Source: CAYOHG01 sp964465125
GTDB taxonomy: Bacteria; Planctomycetota; Phycisphaerae; UBA1845; Fen-1342
Assembly: GCA_964465125.1 (NCBI GenBank)
Contig: CAYXIO010000010.1
Location: forward strand, 1-64,000
Reading direction: 5' to 3'
DNA: 64,000 bases
The notes beneath the pieces were generated by a model that worked only from the letters and a program-made list of their open reading frames with translations, made no database searches and was not told where the DNA came from. Numbering within the stretch: position 1 is the stretch's first letter; each line of letters begins with the position of its first letter. Below are positions 60,567 to 64,000 of this stretch, in pieces. Made by a program: the position numbers and the translations under genes.

Positions 60567-63500
60567 TCCGTGAGCGCCGCGTGCAGGGGAGGCACGGGAG
60601 ACCGCACGCTCAGGCCGCCCAGGGAGCGCGGCGTACCAACGGCGCGGTCCCCTGGCTCACCGTGCGCGGGGCCACCCATAACAACCTCAAGCACATCGAC
60701 GTGCGCTTCCCGCTCGGGCGGTTTGTGGGCGTCACGGGCGTCTCCGGCTCGGGCAAGAGCTCGCTGGTCAACGACATCCTCTACGCCGCGCTCGCCCGTG
60801 AGTTGAACAAGGCCACGACACTTGAACCCGGCCCACACGCCGGCCTCGACGGCCTCCCGCACCTCGACAAGGTCATCGCGATCGACCAGTCGCCGATCGG
60901 CCGCACGCCGCGCAGCAACCCGGCGACGTACATCAAGGTCTTCGACGAAATCCGCGACCTGTTCGCCGAGCTGCCGGACGCGAAGCTGCGCGGTTACAAG
61001 CCGGGGCGGTTCAGCTTCAACGTGGCGACGGCGCGTGGCGGGGGGCGCTGCGAGGCGTGCGAGGGCAACGGGGCCAACCGCATCGAGATGGACTTCCTGG
61101 CGGACGTGTGGGTGACCTGCCCGGTGTGCGAAGGCCGGCGGTTCAGCCGCGAAACGCTCCAGATGCACTTCAAGGGCCAGTCGATCCAGGACGTGCTCGA
61201 AATGGAGGTCGGCGCGGCGCTCGAATTGTTCGAAAACCAGGGCCGCATTCGCAACATGCTCCAGACGCTGCACGACGTGGGGCTCGACTACATCAAGCTC
61301 GGGCAGTCGAGCACGACGCTCTCCGGCGGCGAGGCGCAGCGCATCAAGCTGGCCCGCGAGCTGGTCAAGAAGCCGACCGGCCGGACGCTGTACGTCCTGG
61401 ACGAACCCACCACCGGCCTGCACTTCGCGGACATCCGCAAGCTGCTGACGGTGCTGCACAGCTTCGTCGACGCCGGCAACACCGTCGTTGTGATCGAACA
61501 CAACCTCGACGTGCTCAAGACCGCCGATTGGATCATCGATCTCGGCCCCGAGGGCGGCGAGGCCGGCGGCGAGGTCGTCGCCGCGGGCACGCCTGAGGAC
61601 GTGGCGGCGTGTGCGGCGTCGTATACCGGGCAGGCGTTGCGGAGCGTGCTCGGCGCGAAGTCCGATGTCAGAAGTGTGATAGAAGTCAGAAGTCAGAAGT
61701 CAGAGGCCCCGGAGCGCGCTGGGCAAGGCGCGACTGGTACTTCTGACTTCTCACTTCATACTTCTCACTTCGTTTCTGTCGTCGGCGCGCGCCAGCACAA
61801 TCTGAAAGACCTCACCGTCTCCTTTCCGCGCGACCGGATGACCGTCTGCACCGGCGTGTCGGGTTCGGGCAAGACCAGCTTCGCGATCGACACCGTTTTC
61901 ACGGAGGGCTATCGGCGCTACGTCGAGTCGCTGTCCGCGTACGCCCGCCAGTTCCTCGGGCAGATGGCCAAGCCGGCGGTGGACCACGTCCACGGCCTGT
62001 CGCCGGCCATCTGCATCGAGCAGCGGGCCGCGGGCAAGAGCCCGCGCTCGACAGTCGGCACCGTCACCGAAATCTACGACTACATGCGCGTCTTGTGGGC
62101 CCGCATCGGCACGCGCTACTGCCCGCACTGCGACGTGCCCATCGGCACGCAGACCGCCGATGAAATCGTCGCGCGCGTCATGGCCCTCGACGAGGGCACG
62201 CCGATCATCCTGCTCGCCCCTATCACGCTGGGCGACGGCGAATCGTACGCGGGGCTGTTCAACCGGCTGAAAGCATCGGGCTACACACGTGTGCGGATCG
62301 ACGGCGAGATTCGCCTGACGGCCCACGCTGCAACGCTCGATGTCCGCCGCAAGCACCGCGTCGAAGTGGTCGTCGATCGGACGGTCGTACGCGGCAAGTC
62401 GCGCGGCCGGATCGCCGAGAGCATCGAGCACGCGCTCTCGCTCGGCAATGGCGTGATGACGTTGCTCGTCGAGGCCGTGGAGACGGTTGCGGAAGAGGGG
62501 CACGAAGGCACGAAGGCACGAAGGCACGAAGGGGAGCATCGGCCTCCGGCCGGTGCGGTTGGGGAGCATGGGCCTCCGGCCCGTGCAGATGTGAGCGAGG
62601 ACGGAGAGCCGGGCCCATCCGTTCCCACCTTCCCACCTTCCCACGTGCTCACGACTCCCGCCCGCGAATTCATGTACTCGCAGAAGCTCGTCTGCACCCG
62701 CTGCGGCACGAGCTTCGAGGAACTCGGCCCCCACCACTTCAGCTTCAACAGCCCGCTGGGCTGGTGCGAAACGTGCGAGGGCCTCGGCGTGCAACGCGGG
62801 GCGCCCGCCGCCGCCATCATCGCCCGGCCCAATCGCACGCTGTTCGACGGGGCCATCGCCGGCTGGGCACGCATCGAGCGGCGTTCACCGCTGGGCCGTC
62901 TGCTGACGAAACTGTGCGAGCACCTGGGGGTGGGCCCCGAAACGCCGCTGCGCGACTGGACCGCGGAGCAACGCCGGACGCTGATGTTCGGCGCGGACGG
63001 CGGCACGTGGCTCGACGGCGGCGCGCTGTCCGCGGGCGTCCGCTTCGGCTGGCGGGGTTTTTTCCCCACGATCGACCACGCCACGCGCACTTCGTGGTCG
63101 TTCCGGCACCAACTCCGCCACGTGGTCACCGAGATTCCCTGCGTGACCTGTCGCGGCGGACGCCTGCGGCCGGACGCGGCGGCGGTGCGGCTCGGCGAGG
63201 CGTCGATCGTGAAGGTCTGCGAGCTGCCGCTGGCGCAGGCGGCGGCGTTCTTCCGCGACCTGAAGCTCGACGCCCGCGCGCGGCGGATCGCCGGCGAGTT
63301 GCTCAAGGAGACCCGCGATCGCCTCCAGTTTCTGCTGGACGTGGGGTTGGACTACCTGACGTTGCACCGCGCCGCGCCGACGCTGTCCGGCGGCGAAGCG
63401 CAGCGGATTCGGCTCGCCAGTCAGATCGGCAGCGGGCTGTCCGGCGTTTTGTACGTGTTGGATGAGCCGACGATCGGCTTGCACCCGCGCGACACGCAAC

Positions 63501-64000
63501 GGCTCGTCGATGCGCTGCTCAAGCTGCGTGACTTGGGGAACACGCTGCTGCTGGTCGAACACGACCGCGACGTGATCCGCCGAGCGGATCGGCTGCTGGA
63601 CTTCGGTCCCGGCGCGGGGGTCACCGGCGGCCGGATCGTCGCGCAAGGCGTGCCCGCCGAGTTCGTCGGGGAGCATCGGCCTCCGGCCGGTGTGGCTGTC
63701 GGCGAAGCTGAAGAGGCGCCCGAGTCTCTGACGCGCGGCTACCTGTCCGGTCAGATCGCGATTCCGATCCCGCGGAATCGCCGGCCGGTGGACCACGAAA
63801 CGACCTGGCTCGTCGTCCGCGGCGCGCGGCAGAACAACCTCAAGCACATCGATGTGCCCATCCCGCTTGGCCGGTTCGTCTGCATTACCGGCGTTTCCGG
63901 CTCCGGCAAGAGTTCACTGGTCAGCGACATCCTCTGGCCGGCCCTGGCCAACACGTTAAACAACGCGAGCCTGACGGTCGGCGACCACGACGACATCGAA
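60563..64000 (+). CDS. uvrA: Oversized UvrA, tandem and permuted modules, 3' partial
   Basis: Excinuclease subunit A, running off the window after about 1146 residues. Module order is unlike ordinary UvrA of about 940 residues. First comes a C-terminal half (60656-61640): Walker A GVSGSGKSSL, zinc motif CEAC...CPVC, signature LSGGEAQRIKLA, LYVLDEPTTGLHFADI. Then an N-terminal half (61780-63660): GVSGSGKTSF, ARQFLGQMAKPAVDHV, CPHC, CTRC...CETC, CVTCRGG, LSGGEAQRIRLA. Then another C-terminal half starts (63810: NNLKHIDVPIPLGRF, GVSGSGKSSL). No stop interrupts them. The start is TTG 60563 overlapping the preceding stop, or GTG 60581. Linkers at 61666-61772, 62501-62586 and 63668-63693 are made of repeats. 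Double-length UvrA is known in chlamydiae and planctomycetes. Confidence 0.9.
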   Translation, partial: MIRERRVQGRHGRPHAQAAQGARRTNGAVPWLTVRGATHNNLKHIDVRFPLGRFVGVTGVSGSGKSSLVNDILYAALARELNKATTLEPGPHAGLDGLPHLDKVIAIDQSPIGRTPRSNPATYIKVFDEIRDLFAELPDAKLRGYKPGRFSFNVATARGGGRCEACEGNGANRIEMDFLADVWVTCPVCEGRRFSRETLQMHFKGQSIQDVLEMEVGAALELFENQGRIRNMLQTLHDVGLDYIKLGQSSTTLSGGEAQRIKLARELVKKPTGRTLYVLDEPTTGLHFADIRKLLTVLHSFVDAGNTVVVIEHNLDVLKTADWIIDLGPEGGEAGGEVVAAGTPEDVAACAASYTGQALRSVLGAKSDVRSVIEVRSQKSEAPERAGQGATGTSDFSLHTSHFVSVVGARQHNLKDLTVSFPRDRMTVCTGVSGSGKTSFAIDTVFTEGYRRYVESLSAYARQFLGQMAKPAVDHVHGLSPAICIEQRAAGKSPRSTVGTVTEIYDYMRVLWARIGTRYCPHCDVPIGTQTADEIVARVMALDEGTPIILLAPITLGDGESYAGLFNRLKASGYTRVRIDGEIRLTAHAATLDVRRKHRVEVVVDRTVVRGKSRGRIAESIEHALSLGNGVMTLLVEAVETVAEEGHEGTKARRHEGEHRPPAGAVGEHGPPARADVSEDGEPGPSVPTFPPSHVLTTPAREFMYSQKLVCTRCGTSFEELGPHHFSFNSPLGWCETCEGLGVQRGAPAAAIIARPNRTLFDGAIAGWARIERRSPLGRLLTKLCEHLGVGPETPLRDWTAEQRRTLMFGADGGTWLDGGALSAGVRFGWRGFFPTIDHATRTSWSFRHQLRHVVTEIPCVTCRGGRLRPDAAAVRLGEASIVKVCELPLAQAAAFFRDLKLDARARRIAGELLKETRDRLQFLLDVGLDYLTLHRAAPTLSGGEAQRIRLASQIGSGLSGVLYVLDEPTIGLHPRDTQRLVDALLKLRDLGNTLLLVEHDRDVIRRADRLLDFGPGAGVTGGRIVAQGVPAEFVGEHRPPAGVAVGEAEEAPESLTRGYLSGQIAIPIPRNRRPVDHETTWLVVRGARQNNLKHIDVPIPLGRFVCITGVSGSGKSSLVSDILWPALANTLNNASLTVGDHDDIE
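61666..61772. repeat. Microsatellite-like linker in uvrA
   Basis: GAAGTCA-type units repeated four times (61671-61704), then, after about 35 bases, a run of TTCTGACTTCTCACTTC units (61738-61772) that is largely its reverse complement. The whole joins the first C-half to the N-half of UvrA in frame. Confidence 0.75.
62501..62586. repeat. Octamer tandem plus two palindromic repeats in uvrA
   Basis: CACGAAGG repeated exactly four times (62501-62532), followed by two adjoining copies of the GGGAGCATSGGCC family at 62531-62557 and 62561-62586. The segment is translated in frame as a His/Glu/Pro-rich insert in the N-half of UvrA. Confidence 0.8.
63668..63693 (+). repeat. Third uvrA copy of the GGGAGCAT repeat
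   Basis: A 26-base copy of the same family in the linker between the N-half and second C-half of UvrA, followed by an acidic stretch. Frame kept. Confidence 0.65.

Overview
This window reads as a GC-rich chromosome segment from a planctomycete, most likely in or near the class Phycisphaerae. The main evidence is three exported proteins with the tandem Cys/Asp calcium-loop repeats (GDCxCDxxxDFDD type) typical of that group. One of them also carries GACC cysteine repeats. Supporting features are a giant repeat-built secretin, an oversized multi-module UvrA, many palindromic repeats both between and inside genes, and several genes that lack a ribosome binding site. Everything here was read by eye; no database search was run, so family names rest on motifs and overall resemblance.

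Layout. 1-13185 (+): a secretin of more than 4000 residues, cut at its 5' end, then a lipoprotein and an MreD-like membrane protein. 13346-15908 (-): two exported proteins, one with calcium loops and one with a PEP-CTERM sorting signal. 16668-18322 (+): an FmdB-type zinc ribbon, two small membrane proteins and a hemerythrin-like protein. 18473-21187 (-): ribosomal protein S1, with tRNA-Leu(GAG) and tRNA-Arg(ACG) on the other strand, and a toxin-first PIN toxin-antitoxin pair. 21235-27868 (-): a compact six-gene run (quinone-oxidoreductase-like dehydrogenase, tsaD, xylB, birA, a membrane protein, a PfkB-type kinase). 28047-29453 (+): a Tat-exported Gfo/Idh/MocA oxidoreductase. 29493-31159 (-): a small heat-shock protein and three adjacent PilZ-like proteins. 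31512-33851 (-): a secreted M14 carboxypeptidase. 34147-36122 (+): an orphan peptide-transporter ATPase and an EamA transporter. 36145-41279: exported and membrane proteins of unknown role and a MacB/LolD-like ABC exporter. 41658-44044 (+): a GspE/PilB assembly ATPase and a VapBC pair. 44145-48404: uvrB, a Uma2 nuclease, and a phosphofructokinase with pyrophosphate-type active-site residues. 48675-51248 (-): a membrane-embedded spermidine-synthase-like protein. 51311-55792 (+): a probable redox operon (membrane protein, DUF362, polyferredoxin), then a DUF4097-like lipoprotein. 55875-58764: asd, an exported protein and a TetR regulator that share a candidate operator sequence. 58960-64000 (+): an exported calcium-loop protein, a 57-residue protein, and a huge UvrA running off the window.

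The most notable points are: (1) the secretin with about 36 visible repeats of the ring-building unit before its pore domain; (2) UvrA with module order C-half, N-half, C-half and repeat families inside its linkers; (3) several palindromic repeat families inside coding regions that always preserve the frame, including a 36-base tandem array; (4) four genes with a -10-like box 6 to 12 bases before the start codon and no ribosome binding site, consistent with leaderless or nearly leaderless mRNAs.
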